This document shows, piece after piece, positions 8,412 through 16,463 of a DNA stretch of 63,438 nucleotides. The notes below the pieces were generated by a model that was given only the letters and a program-made list of their open reading frames with translations, did not search any database and had not been told where the DNA came from. The stretch spans positions 1 through 63,438 of the forward strand of contig CABZTD010000010.1 of the NCBI GenBank assembly GCA_902528515.1, written 5' to 3'. Numbering within the stretch: the stretch's first letter is position 1; the number at the start of each line of letters is the position of its first letter. The stretch comes from K189A clade bacterium (GTDB lineage Bacteria; Pseudomonadota; Gammaproteobacteria; Pseudomonadales; Azotimanducaceae). A program made the translations under genes and the position numbers.

Positions 8412-9766
8412 CAGACTTCTCCCGTTGGTGGCTGTGAGTGATTCGCCATCAACTCCGGCCAATTTTCAGCAGCCATCCAATCCTGCCATGATTGATAGGT
8501 CCAGCGTTGGGCGTGTTCGTTTATGACGGTCTCAATACAACTCTGCCCTGAAGGATCCTGGCTGACCTGATCAGCTTTGTTACCCATGGATAAATTAAGC
8601 GGCAGGGTTTTGCTGAAAGTGCCCTTGGCGCCGCGCGTGGAATGACTCCAATTCTCACCATCATCCTGCTCGAGCACACCAGCAGGTCCGAACATATGGT
8701 TTTGCATATAAGCAGAGAACTTCTGTTCATCTTCTGACATTCCCTTGCGACGGAAGTTAAACCACCAGAGCTCTGTCTCATAAGGACCCCGCGGGATTCG
8801 AAGGCATACTTGATTCGTCTGCGCGATCCACAGGTTTGGGAAAATATTGGGATGACCAAATGAACGCGTTCCGACTGGACCCAGCATTTCTCTGGTTTCA
8901 GGCGAGGTCCGTCTCTCGGCGTGTCGATCGTACCATTGTGGCTCGCCCTCACCGCTGGCCAGTCTGGCATCGTATCTGGCCTGCTCTTCCTCGGATATGC
9001 CTGGCCCGCCAATGCCATGGCCATATTCACCCAGTATCACCATCTGATTGTCAGGTGCCATCGCGGCGTCGTCCAGGATGCCTATTTTAATGGCCGAGCC
9101 GTGGGAAACTTTGACGTGATACCAGTCATACAGGTTATCTACGGCGAGCTTCCAGTTACATTGCAGTCGATTTTTATGGATACCATCAAGAAACTCGATG
9201 TCGCCTTCAGCCAGCATAAAGTCGATGCCAACCTTGCCAACCCAGCCAAGATACTCTTCGAGTGGCGGAGCCTCTGGATCGAGGGTGGCAAAATAAAACC
9301 CCCGGTAGTTCTCGACCTTGGCAGCCGGTGTTAAACCCCAGTCTTTTTTGTCGATGTTGTTGCGATAGAAGTCATCCTCGCCCGGCATGCCGATCAAGCG
9401 ACCATCCAAGTCGTAATTCCATCCGTGATAGGAACAGAAAAAACTTTTGGTATTGCCCAACTCGGCACGGCAGACGGTATTGCCGCGATGAGGACAACTG
9501 TTCAGCAGCACGTTGATGGATTGCTGCCGGTCGCGGACGACGATAATTTCATCTTCACCAATGTAGTTCATCATAAAATCGCCAGGATTCGGTATCTGCG
9601 ATTCGTGACAGACAAAGTTCCAGGCGCGACCAAAGATCTTTTTCAGTTCTTCCTGATAGATCTCTTCATCCGTGAATATTCTCCGGTCCAGTATCCCGGT
9701 TGCCATGTCAAAGCAACCGCTCACATCTACACTTGCCTTGTCGGTCGCTATCAGTGCATCAGACAT
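8411..9766 (-). CDS. Aromatic-ring-hydroxylating dioxygenase, Rieske alpha subunit
   Basis: 451 residues. The Rieske [2Fe-2S] ligands are Cys91-Pro-His93 and Cys111-x2-His114 (CPHRG and CSYHGW). The mononuclear iron site follows at Asp214-x2-His217-x4-His222 (DWYHVKVSH). The enzyme adds O2 to an aromatic ring to give a cis-dihydrodiol. Sequence style and neighbours place it with the biphenyl/phenylpropionate-type dioxygenases, although the substrate cannot be read. The ribosome site GGGAGG is in the short gap that follows the truncated hydrolase stump. The stump frame overlaps the first bases of this gene. Confidence 0.95.
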   Translation of the reverse strand: MSDALIATDKASVDVSGCFDMATGILDRRIFTDEEIYQEELKKIFGRAWNFVCHESQIPNPGDFMMNYIGEDEIIVVRDRQQSINVLLNSCPHRGNTVCRAELGNTKSFFCSYHGWNYDLDGRLIGMPGEDDFYRNNIDKKDWGLTPAAKVENYRGFYFATLDPEAPPLEEYLGWVGKVGIDFMLAEGDIEFLDGIHKNRLQCNWKLAVDNLYDWYHVKVSHGSAIKIGILDDAAMAPDNQMVILGEYGHGIGGPGISEEEQARYDARLASGEGEPQWYDRHAERRTSPETREMLGPVGTRSFGHPNIFPNLWIAQTNQVCLRIPRGPYETELWWFNFRRKGMSEDEQKFSAYMQNHMFGPAGVLEQDDGENWSHSTRGAKGTFSKTLPLNLSMGNKADQVSQDPSGQSCIETVINEHAQRWTYQSWQDWMAAENWPELMANHSQPPTGEV

Positions 9767-9899
9767 TCAGAGTCCTCCCATTTGCCATGCAGTTATTTGA
9801 CACTTCGCCCTGACCCGCGTCGTTAAAATGTATGTTGATTCCATGTACTTCAACATAGCGGCTGGTGTCAGATTCGATATGTGTTTTCAAGCTGTTCAT
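9759..9899 (-). pseudogene. Truncated meta-cleavage hydrolase (BphD/MhpC type), N-terminal stump
   Basis: An ATG at 9899-9897 overlaps the TGA of the extradiol dioxygenase as ATGA and opens a 46-codon frame. Residues 13-31 read SRYVEVHGINIHFNDAGQG, the standard N-terminal strand pair of BphD/MhpC-type alpha/beta hydrolases. The family should continue with the HGGGPG oxyanion motif, but after GQGE (about 9804) the sequence becomes unrelated and contains the ribosome site of the next gene. About 250 residues, with the whole catalytic triad, are missing. The deletion joined the hydrolase start directly to the dioxygenase leader. Confidence 0.8.
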
Positions 9900-10774
9900 T
9901 TTGTTGACTCCGGTTGATGACCCCAGATGCTGGTCTGATTAAAGGTTTTGGGTTGCCAGACCGAATCGTCAATCTCTAGACCACCCCAGCCGTACTCAAT
10001 GTCAAAACCCGACGGTGTTGCCATGTAGAAACTGAACATTTCGTCATTCGGGTGCTTGCCGAGTCCTGATGAGATTCTTACACCGGCAGTTTTAGCGCGA
10101 TCCAGGCCATAGCCAACGTCATCCATGTCTGCAACCTGAAGCATGATGTGATTCAGGCGCTTTGGCAGCGGTATTGGAACGAGTGCGAGTGTGTGATGAC
10201 GAGGGTTGCAGTGGAGAAAAGTCAGCTCCAGTTGCTGGTCAGGCGGGCCAACAACAATATGGTCTGACAGAAGAAAACCAAGCCCGTCGAGGTAAAATTG
10301 TTTGGCTGCTTCAAGATCACTGGCGCAAAGCACCACATGACCAAGTCCCTGTCCCTCGGTGACGAAGCCGCCGACACCAATGGGTGACTTAAAAGCTAAG
10401 GTTCCCAGTCGCTCACCGATGTAAAGCTCAACCCTCAGTCCATCGGGGTCAAAGCAAATTTTCAGCTGTTCGACCTGTCGGGCAGCGCATTCCTCCTCAC
10501 TACCATCGCTTATATTGATGCCCTGCGCGGATAGGCGATGACAGACAGATTGAAGTGCCTCTTCGGAAGTCAGACGGAAACCGAGGCAAGTGATGTCATC
10601 TTCGCCAGTTGGTTTTGCCTGGATTCGCCAAATGGTGCGGTCGTAGCTCAGATTCAGCACACCCTCATGAGCTTCACTGCTGACGCCGAGAACGTTGTCG
10701 GCGTATTGCTGCCAGTCATCAAGACTAGTCACACCTACTTCGATATAACCCAGTTCTGCAATTGAATCGGTCAA
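9896..10774 (-). CDS. Extradiol ring-cleavage dioxygenase, type I (BphC-like)
   Basis: 292 residues from a TTG at 10774, chosen because GGGAG precedes it by six bases; a further upstream TTG at 10807 lacks a site. Two vicinal-oxygen-chelate domains are present. The N-terminal one begins ELGYIEVGVTSLDDW. The catalytic domain has GHVVLCASDLEAAKQFY, HHTLALVPIP and GFDIEYGW, giving the 2-His-1-Glu iron site. It cleaves a catechol such as 2,3-dihydroxybiphenyl in the meta position. Its stop overlaps the start of the broken hydrolase that would have handled the product. Family assignment is firm. Confidence 0.92.
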   Translation of the reverse strand: MTDSIAELGYIEVGVTSLDDWQQYADNVLGVSSEAHEGVLNLSYDRTIWRIQAKPTGEDDITCLGFRLTSEEALQSVCHRLSAQGINISDGSEEECAARQVEQLKICFDPDGLRVELYIGERLGTLAFKSPIGVGGFVTEGQGLGHVVLCASDLEAAKQFYLDGLGFLLSDHIVVGPPDQQLELTFLHCNPRHHTLALVPIPLPKRLNHIMLQVADMDDVGYGLDRAKTAGVRISSGLGKHPNDEMFSFYMATPSGFDIEYGWGGLEIDDSVWQPKTFNQTSIWGHQPESTK

Positions 10775-10884
10775 GTTGCTCTCCCATACCGGTCTTTGAT
10801 TAGGCAAAAATACTAGGAGGATGGTGCCTTTTTAGCTATGAGCGCAGGCACTGAAAAATTGATCGATCGTCCACTGAGTAGTTG

Positions 10885-11721
10885 CTAGGTCTTTCGATCC
10901 CTGAGCCAACGACCCGGTGTGGTGGCAAACTCCCGCTTAAAGGCCCGATTGAAAGCCTCTTCGCTGGTGTAGCCACAGGCAATGGCGGTCTTACCAATTG
11001 ACTCACCCTCCAGCATCTTTCTTGCAGCGAGTTTCAGGCGAATTGATGCCAGCATCTTGATGGGCGAAGTACCGATCAGGTTGGTGAACCGTTGTGAAAA
11101 TGCCGATCGCGACATATTGGCAATGTCGGCCAGCTCCGCAACGCTCCAGTCCCGTATCGGATCTTCGTTGATCGCCGAAACAGCTTTCATCAGTCTTGGG
11201 TCGCTCCAGGGATACGAATCAAGTTCACCGGTGACAGGGTTGCCCATGCGAAAGGAATAGAAAACGATCAGCTCCGCCGTTCGCTCCAGCGTCAGTTGAT
11301 CAGGCTTGATTTCCGTGTGAGTAATTTCTTCAACAACCAGATCCATGGCAAGAAACAATCGCGCTAGCATCGGGTTGCCACTATCAGCACGAAAACAAGT
11401 GATGCCCGGAGCACCACCAAGCCATGCGAGAAACTCCATTGGCTCACTGCCGATCAATAGTTGTGTTGATTTTTCGCCGATCTGCTCGACACTGTGTCCG
11501 ATAAAGCCGCTGACGATAATCGTATCGCGGCAGCCAGCGACAGTGGCGCCGTAGTCTGCCGAAGTGACTTGCACAGAACCTTTCAAGACATGGTAAAAGT
11601 ACCCAGCAATACCGGCACGACGCGGTAGATTCTCACCTGCGCCCAGGGTGACAATTTCGTAACTGACGTCCTGCATGCGAAAGTCATACAAACTGTGGGG
11701 TCTTGGCGGTTTAACGGGCAT
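10885..11721 (-). CDS. AraC family transcriptional regulator
   Basis: 278 residues from the second Met (11721), which has GGGG eight bases upstream; the first Met at 11727 is only two bases from that site. The N-terminal half is a cupin ligand domain (YFYHVLKGSVQV, GCRDTIIVSGFIGHS). The C-terminal ~100 residues carry two helix-turn-helix units, DWSVAELADIANMSRSAFSQ and SIGKTAIACGYTSEEAFNRA. It lies directly upstream of the extradiol dioxygenase in the same direction and is the probable activator of the aromatic operon. A 66-bp part of it (11055-11120) is repeated inverted at 6157-6222. Confidence 0.92.
   Translation of the reverse strand: MPVKPPRPHSLYDFRMQDVSYEIVTLGAGENLPRRAGIAGYFYHVLKGSVQVTSADYGATVAGCRDTIIVSGFIGHSVEQIGEKSTQLLIGSEPMEFLAWLGGAPGITCFRADSGNPMLARLFLAMDLVVEEITHTEIKPDQLTLERTAELIVFYSFRMGNPVTGELDSYPWSDPRLMKAVSAINEDPIRDWSVAELADIANMSRSAFSQRFTNLIGTSPIKMLASIRLKLAARKMLEGESIGKTAIACGYTSEEAFNRAFKREFATTPGRWLRDRKT
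11055..11120. repeat. Inverted repeat partner inside araC
   Basis: Reverse-complement match (63/66) to 6157-6222. The two copies flank about 4.8 kb that contains the extradiol dioxygenase, the hydrolase stump, the Rieske dioxygenase and both SDR genes. Confidence 0.85.
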
Positions 11722-11790
11722 ATTCATTTCCCCTGTTTATCCGGCCTAATCGCAACAGCCAGCCACTGCCAGCGCGGCCGCGGCTTCAAC

Positions 11791-12933
11791 TCAATCCAGC
11801 AATCCCAGAACCCGTTTCGCGATGATGTTGAGCTGCACTTCCGAGCTTCCTCCGGCAATGAGGAAGCCTTTGCTAAGCAACATCTTTCTTGTGGTGGCGA
11901 GTTCGGCGTTCGAGAATCCGGTGCCGTGCCAGCCGGTCCCCTGGGCCCCCATGAGGGCAACCGTGATGTCCAGACCATCACTCTCAAGACGCGTCGACAA
12001 GTGTTTGAAGGTTGATGTTGCAAACGTTGCTGCGCCCGGTGTTTTTTGCTCCGCCGCCGCGCGCTTTTTTGTCAGATCAAAGGCCGCCTTGCGCATCTCG
12101 TGGTCCAGGACCCGGTTGCCGGCGGCAACGTCGCCAGGCGCATAGCCCTGCAGGATCTCTGGCAGGCTGCTACTGCGAGGAATGAAGCTACCCTCGCCAA
12201 CGGCCGAGCGCTCGAACTGTAACAAGCGTTTCGCGATCCCCCAGCCGCGGTTCTCCTGACCGACGAGATCCCTCTTCTCGGCCTTCACATCGTCAAAGAA
12301 CACCTGGCAGAACTCTGATTCACCATTGATCAGCTCTATCTGGTTGACCGTGAGACCCGGGTCATCCATGGAGATCAACACAAAACTGATCCCCTCCTGC
12401 TTGGGCACATCCACATCGGTTCTGACAAGGGCGAACATCCAATCAGACATGTAGGCATTGGAGGTCCAGATCTTTGAGCCATTCACCAGGTAGTGGTCGC
12501 CCTGCGCCGACGCACGAGTTTGCAGCGAAGCCAGGTCGGAACCTGCTCCGGGTTCCGAGTCACCCTGGCACCAGCGAATCTCACCACTCGCAATCTTCGG
12601 CAGGTGTCGTATCTTCTGATCGTCAGTACCCATTTCTAGCAGCAAAGGTCCCAGCATCTCTGCGCCAGCGCCCGAAAGCGGAACCGGTGCACCATTAACA
12701 CGGAAGGCTTCTCGCAGGGCCGCCACCCCCGCCTTGTCGAACCCTGCACCACCATAGGCCTTGGGCCAATCAGGAACAGTGAAGCCCCGATCAAAGCAGG
12801 CATCAAACCAGGCACGAAATGCCGGGTCGGTGATTGCCTGGTGACTGCCGCCGCCGTATTTGAAAACACTACCAACCAGTTCAGCCGGACAGTTCGCTCG
12901 TACCCAGTGGCCCAATTCCTCAGTTAATGTCAT
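11791..12933 (-). CDS. Acyl-CoA dehydrogenase
   Basis: 380 residues with the family order: N-terminal helices, WCQGDSEPGAGSDLASLQT (FAD/substrate loop), DHYLVNGSKIWTSNA and the C-terminal IAGGSSEVQLNIIAKRVLG. It oxidises an acyl-CoA to the trans-2-enoyl-CoA and passes electrons to ETF. The tail resembles the acyl-CoA dehydrogenases of steroid and aromatic side-chain degradation (FadE-like), but the substrate is unknown. It sits upstream of araC in the same direction. A GST, a DUF1993 protein and a crotonase lie further upstream, so it likely shares their operon. Confidence 0.92.
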   Translation of the reverse strand: MTLTEELGHWVRANCPAELVGSVFKYGGGSHQAITDPAFRAWFDACFDRGFTVPDWPKAYGGAGFDKAGVAALREAFRVNGAPVPLSGAGAEMLGPLLLEMGTDDQKIRHLPKIASGEIRWCQGDSEPGAGSDLASLQTRASAQGDHYLVNGSKIWTSNAYMSDWMFALVRTDVDVPKQEGISFVLISMDDPGLTVNQIELINGESEFCQVFFDDVKAEKRDLVGQENRGWGIAKRLLQFERSAVGEGSFIPRSSSLPEILQGYAPGDVAAGNRVLDHEMRKAAFDLTKKRAAAEQKTPGAATFATSTFKHLSTRLESDGLDITVALMGAQGTGWHGTGFSNAELATTRKMLLSKGFLIAGGSSEVQLNIIAKRVLGLLD

Positions 12934-12975
12934 ATAGAACTTCTATTGAATGAAGAATCGAATCGCCCTTTAGCG

Positions 12976-13713
12976 TCATTCGATGGAATCCTTGATGTTC
13001 TCGTTGTCGGCGATCGTCGAGCCACCCTTTGCGGTGCGTGCCTTTCGCTCAGCACTCCACTGATCGATCTCTTCCTTCGGTATGCCATAGCCAAGCCCAC
13101 GCTCAACACCCGGCCGGGCACGCACGCGGTCGACCCATTCCATAACAGCTGGTCGGTTAGTAATGTTTACCTTGCTCCACTTCCACCCACGTATCCACGG
13201 ATAAAGCGCGATATCGGCAATCGTGAATTCATCGCCGCATACCCAGGGATTGTCACCGAGCTTGCCATCCAGCACACGCACCAGTCGCAGCGCTTCATTG
13301 TTAAAGCGCTCAAGGGGGTGTTCCTTTTTGATATCTGGCACATCATCCATATAGCGCGTATAGCTCAGCTTGTTGCCAAACACCGGCCCCACGTTAGCCG
13401 CCTGCCAGTAAACCCAGGGCAACACGTCCCACTTGCGTTCATCGAGTGGCAGCAACGAGCTCGGATGCTTTTCGCCGAGGTACTGCAGGATTGCACAGCT
13501 CTCGATGACATCCCGGTCGCCATCGCGCAGCGTTGGAATCTTCTGGTTGGGGTTGCGCTCGGTAAAGTCATCCTCGAACTGCTCACCTTTCATCAGGTCG
13601 ATGGTGCGCACTTCCACGGGGCCAACATCGATACCGACCTCGATCAGTTCCTCGATCATGATGTTCACCTTCCAGCCGTTTGGCGTGGGCGAGGTCCATA
13701 ATTCTAAAGCCAT
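12976..13713 (-). CDS. Glutathione S-transferase, YfcG/Ure2p-like
   Basis: 245 residues with GGGGAGA before the ATG. The thioredoxin-like domain begins ELWTSPTPNGWKVNIMIEEL and has NPNQKIPTLRD and ESCAILQYLGEK, the glutathione-binding loop. The helical C-terminal domain contains WVCGDEFTIADIALYPWIRG. The Thr/Asn-rich start (TPNGWKV) is that of the YfcG/nu-class group, which has disulfide reductase or dehalogenating activity. GST genes (bphK) often accompany biphenyl clusters, so its presence near one is notable, though co-function is an inference. Confidence 0.9.
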   Translation of the reverse strand: MALELWTSPTPNGWKVNIMIEELIEVGIDVGPVEVRTIDLMKGEQFEDDFTERNPNQKIPTLRDGDRDVIESCAILQYLGEKHPSSLLPLDERKWDVLPWVYWQAANVGPVFGNKLSYTRYMDDVPDIKKEHPLERFNNEALRLVRVLDGKLGDNPWVCGDEFTIADIALYPWIRGWKWSKVNITNRPAVMEWVDRVRARPGVERGLGYGIPKEEIDQWSAERKARTAKGGSTIADNENIKDSIE

Positions 13714-13740
13714 ATTTTCTCCCCAGTACGTTTACTCAAA

Positions 13741-14262
13741 TTAAAGGTTGACGCGCAGTTGTCCCAGATAGTCCATCTTGCCCAGAGGCACGCCGTGTTC
13801 ACGCAGCACCGCATAGGTGGTTGTCGCGTGAAAGTAAAAATTGGGCAGGGAAAAGGACAACATGAAGTTGTCGGTGGTAAAGGGAATCTCAGTCTTGCCC
13901 ATCTTGAACAACATCGGTTTGTCTGCCAGGGCATTGATCGCCTCCGGCGTCTCACCCTGCAGCCCCTCAATGGCCTCGTTAACCAGACCCCTCAGACCCT
14001 GGTAATCCAGCCCGCTCATCTTCGGCGGCGGAGAGAACTCCCCGGCTTTCAGGCCCTTGATGGCATTCAGGGAATGGTGCCAGACGGAAATGACCTGAAA
14101 ACTGAAGGGCGCCATGTCTTCGCGCAATTGATAGCTGACAATCTCCTCCAGATCCATATTGCCGGTGGCAGCATATTCCTCGCCTTTGGCAAGGACATTG
14201 GCGACGCCACCCAGGATTTGTAGATGGGAAGCTACGCTCAGGTCATACAGTGATACAGACAT
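13741..14262 (-). CDS. DUF1993 family protein
   Basis: 173 residues recognisable as DUF1993 (begins MSVSLYDLSVASHLQILGG; later LPNFYFHATTTYAVLREHGVP). The family has a DinB-like four-helix fold and no proven enzymatic role. AGAGGAATAG precedes the ATG. It lies 27 bases upstream of the GST in the same direction and probably in one transcript with it and with the crotonase. The function is unknown. Confidence 0.85.
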   Translation of the reverse strand: MSVSLYDLSVASHLQILGGVANVLAKGEEYAATGNMDLEEIVSYQLREDMAPFSFQVISVWHHSLNAIKGLKAGEFSPPPKMSGLDYQGLRGLVNEAIEGLQGETPEAINALADKPMLFKMGKTEIPFTTDNFMLSFSLPNFYFHATTTYAVLREHGVPLGKMDYLGQLRVNL

Positions 14263-14291
14263 TTTCTATTCCTCTATTGATCATTTTTAAT

Positions 14292-14960
14292 TTACAGGCC
14301 CAGGCTGGCTGCCATGATCTGCAGCGACTGTTGCCTGGGTCCGAGCTTGTTTCCTGCATAGGCTCTGGCAGGCAACTTGGCTAATTCTGCGGCTAATTCG
14401 ACTGCGGCATCGATGGCCTCGCCTTCGGGAACGAGGCGGTCGAGGAAGCCCGCATCGACTGCACCCGCCGGGTCCAGGGTGACTGACTGGGTGACCACGG
14501 GTAGAAACTGCGTGGGATTCAGCCTGGCTTTCAGGGGCTCCATGCACCAGTCCGACAGCACCATCCCCATCGCCGTCTCTACCATGGCGAACTTGTATTT
14601 ACCCTCCTCACCAATACGGGTATCGCAGGCCAGGAGCCAAAGGGCGCCAATGGTAAAAGCGTGCCCGGTACAGGCCGCCACCAGCGGCTTGCCCGTGCCA
14701 TAAAGCTTGAGCAGGATCTTCGCGCCTGCCAGTGACAGTTCCCCAATCGCCTCCTGGTCACCGCTGGCCATGGTGGCCAGCTCGAATCCGGCGCAGAATG
14801 AACCTGGCCGCCCGGCAATCACGATGGCATCGGCATTGGCCTCTGCCTCCTCGAGACCGGCGAGAATTTGCGCCGCCGCTTCTGGCGCAATGGCATTTTT
14901 CTTGCCATCGTCAAACTGGATCAACGCGACACCATCGCGATTTTCTACCTTTACCTGCAC
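14292..14960 (-). CDS. Enoyl-CoA hydratase/isomerase (crotonase) family protein
   Basis: 222 residues from a GTG with AGGAG six bases upstream. It contains the crotonase core: AIVIAGRPGSFCAGFEL (oxyanion loop), GTGKPLVAACTGHAFTIGALWLLACD and MVETAMGMVLSDW. Length is short for the family (usually ~255), because the C-terminal trimerisation helix region is brief. The usual catalytic Glu pair is only partly apparent (VETAMG). It acts on a CoA thioester, perhaps the product of the acyl-CoA dehydrogenase in the same gene run. Confidence 0.87.
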   Translation of the reverse strand: MQVKVENRDGVALIQFDDGKKNAIAPEAAAQILAGLEEAEANADAIVIAGRPGSFCAGFELATMASGDQEAIGELSLAGAKILLKLYGTGKPLVAACTGHAFTIGALWLLACDTRIGEEGKYKFAMVETAMGMVLSDWCMEPLKARLNPTQFLPVVTQSVTLDPAGAVDAGFLDRLVPEGEAIDAAVELAAELAKLPARAYAGNKLGPRQQSLQIMAASLGL

Positions 14961-14985
14961 TGTTTACTCCTAGTGTCCTGGCTTG

Positions 14986-15570
14986 TTAATTCGTTGAAAT
15001 CATTCTGATAAGCAGCTGCGCGCGCTGGCGGGCCTCTGCCGTGCCCAGGCCTGTGCGGCTGGCAACTCTGAGCCCGTAGATATTGGTCATGAGATATCCC
15101 ACCCCTTCCGCCACGCTCAGATCTTCGCGGAGCGTACCGCTGACTTGGGCCTCCTGCAGGCAGACGGACAGTCTCTGCTCGAGACTGTTGAATCTATCTA
15201 CCAACTGTTGATGAAGCTCGGTGTCTACCCCCTCCATTTCCAGGATGCTGTTTACCAACAAGCAACCTTTTCGGCGATTCTTATCAGACACATCCACCAC
15301 GGTGGTATTAAGGAATTCGCTAATGGCGTCCAGTCCCTGGTGAGAGGAACGAATCCTCTCCCACTGCGCCGCCGACCAGGTTTGATACTTATCAATCACC
15401 TGCGCAAACAGCTCGGGTTTACTACCAAAGGCCGCGTAGAAGCTGCCACTGCCAATGTCCATCGCCTTCAGCAGCTGACTCATGGAGGTAGTTGCAAAAC
15501 CCTGACGCCAGAAGATATCCCGGGCCGCGCGAAGTGCTTTGCTGCGGTCGATCTGTACAGGTCTTGCCAT
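14986..15570 (-). CDS. TetR family regulator, NemR/AcuR-like
   Basis: 194 residues. The DNA-binding part is ALRAARDIFWRQGFATTSMSQLLKAM followed by GSGSFYAAFGSKPELF, typical of the NemR/AcuR branch whose members sense electrophiles or acrylate-like compounds. It is at the head of the leftward run crotonase-DUF1993-GST-acyl-CoA dehydrogenase, 25 bases before the crotonase, so it probably autoregulates that operon through the 24-bp inverted repeat just upstream (15603-15626). Confidence 0.9.
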   Translation of the reverse strand: MARPVQIDRSKALRAARDIFWRQGFATTSMSQLLKAMDIGSGSFYAAFGSKPELFAQVIDKYQTWSAAQWERIRSSHQGLDAISEFLNTTVVDVSDKNRRKGCLLVNSILEMEGVDTELHQQLVDRFNSLEQRLSVCLQEAQVSGTLREDLSVAEGVGYLMTNIYGLRVASRTGLGTAEARQRAQLLIRMISTN

Positions 15571-15602
15571 GGGTTGAACTACACTGGCTAGGAAAAAGCG
15601 AT

Positions 15603-15626
15603 ATTATGGATTGTTCATTCCATAAT
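15603..15626. promoter_or_regulatory. 24-bp inverted repeat, putative TetR operator
   Basis: ATTATGGA (15603-15610) and TCCATAAT (15619-15626) are perfect 8-base arms around an 8-base spacer. The site is 33 bases before the ATG of the TetR gene at 15570, the position expected for an autoregulatory operator. The arms are AT-rich and could overlap the promoter. Confidence 0.6.
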
Positions 15627-15793
15627 CACAACAACGTGGCTGATATGCTCAGGATGTGTGCGAGTTAAATAAGAATCTGCTTTTTGCTGTGTACAAGGTA
15701 TGGACATAAAGACCCAATGTGTCGATAAATTCGCCATCGCAGTTCGTGGTGACGTGCGCCACTATGGGTGGATTCCGCTAGCAGGCAAATCTG

Positions 15794-16393
15794 CTACATG
15801 AGCGCGATCTGTTCAGCCTGGTCCTGAACTCGGTCAAGGAATGTCTGCAGTTCACCCACACGGATCTGCATCGGTGACCCATCAACCAGGGCAGTTACCA
15901 GTCGTACGCGCAGCCTTACCTCCTCCTCATCGAGTTTGTGATTCATGCTGCGAACCGATGCTTCCAGTGCGTTGTAAAAAGCGTCGTAGATCGAGCGGTA
16001 AAGGCCACGAAACTCCTTGTGGTGCAGCGACATTGTGCCCAGCGTCGACATGAGGATTCCGCTGTCACCGCGCCAGCGAATCACCAGCTCTCTGACGATC
16101 GCTCGAAAGGCCTCCCGTTCGCTGCCTGATGACCGCTTAGCCTCGATGACGGCAACATCAGCTGAAGCCTCACGTTCAAACACGTGCAGCAGAAGTGCTT
16201 CCCTTGTCCTAAAGTAGTACTGCACATTGCTCAGCTTCAAATCCAGTGAGGTGGCCAGTTCCCGCAGGGAGAACCCGTCAACCCCGTTCTCAACAAGTTT
16301 CTTGCGCGCTGCAGCAACGATTCGATCACAGGTTGAATTGCCCTTTGGGGTTGGCGCCAGCGACACCGTTGCAGGGTTTCTCTTTCTCGGCAT
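15794..16393 (-). CDS. TetR family transcriptional regulator
   Basis: 199 residues. The helix-turn-helix region GVDGFSLRELATSLDLKLSNVQYYFRTREALLLHVF is clear and the rest is a helical ligand domain. A basic, proline-rich leader (MPRKRNPATVSLAPTPKGN) precedes it. It is divergent from the GNAT gene at 16464, with a perfect 19-bp operator-like palindrome in the 70-base gap. It is probably a repressor of itself and of the GNAT/PPOX pair. Confidence 0.9.
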   Translation of the reverse strand: MPRKRNPATVSLAPTPKGNSTCDRIVAAARKKLVENGVDGFSLRELATSLDLKLSNVQYYFRTREALLLHVFEREASADVAVIEAKRSSGSEREAFRAIVRELVIRWRGDSGILMSTLGTMSLHHKEFRGLYRSIYDAFYNALEASVRSMNHKLDEEEVRLRVRLVTALVDGSPMQIRVGELQTFLDRVQDQAEQIALM

Positions 16394-16410
16394 ATTTGGT
16401 CATTGACATG

Positions 16411-16429
16411 TATTGGTCAGCGACCAATA
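16411..16429. promoter_or_regulatory. 19-bp perfect inverted repeat, putative TetR operator
   Basis: TATTGGTCAGCGACCAATA has 8-base arms (TATTGGTC / GACCAATA) and a 3-base centre. It lies 18 bases before the TetR start (16393) and 35 bases before the GNAT start (16464). An extra half-site, TTGGTCA, is at 16396-16402 beside the TetR start codon. This is one of the clearest operator candidates in the window. Confidence 0.65.
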
Positions 16430-16463
16430 ATAGCGCGAAATCCTGGACAACGGTACCAGCAGA

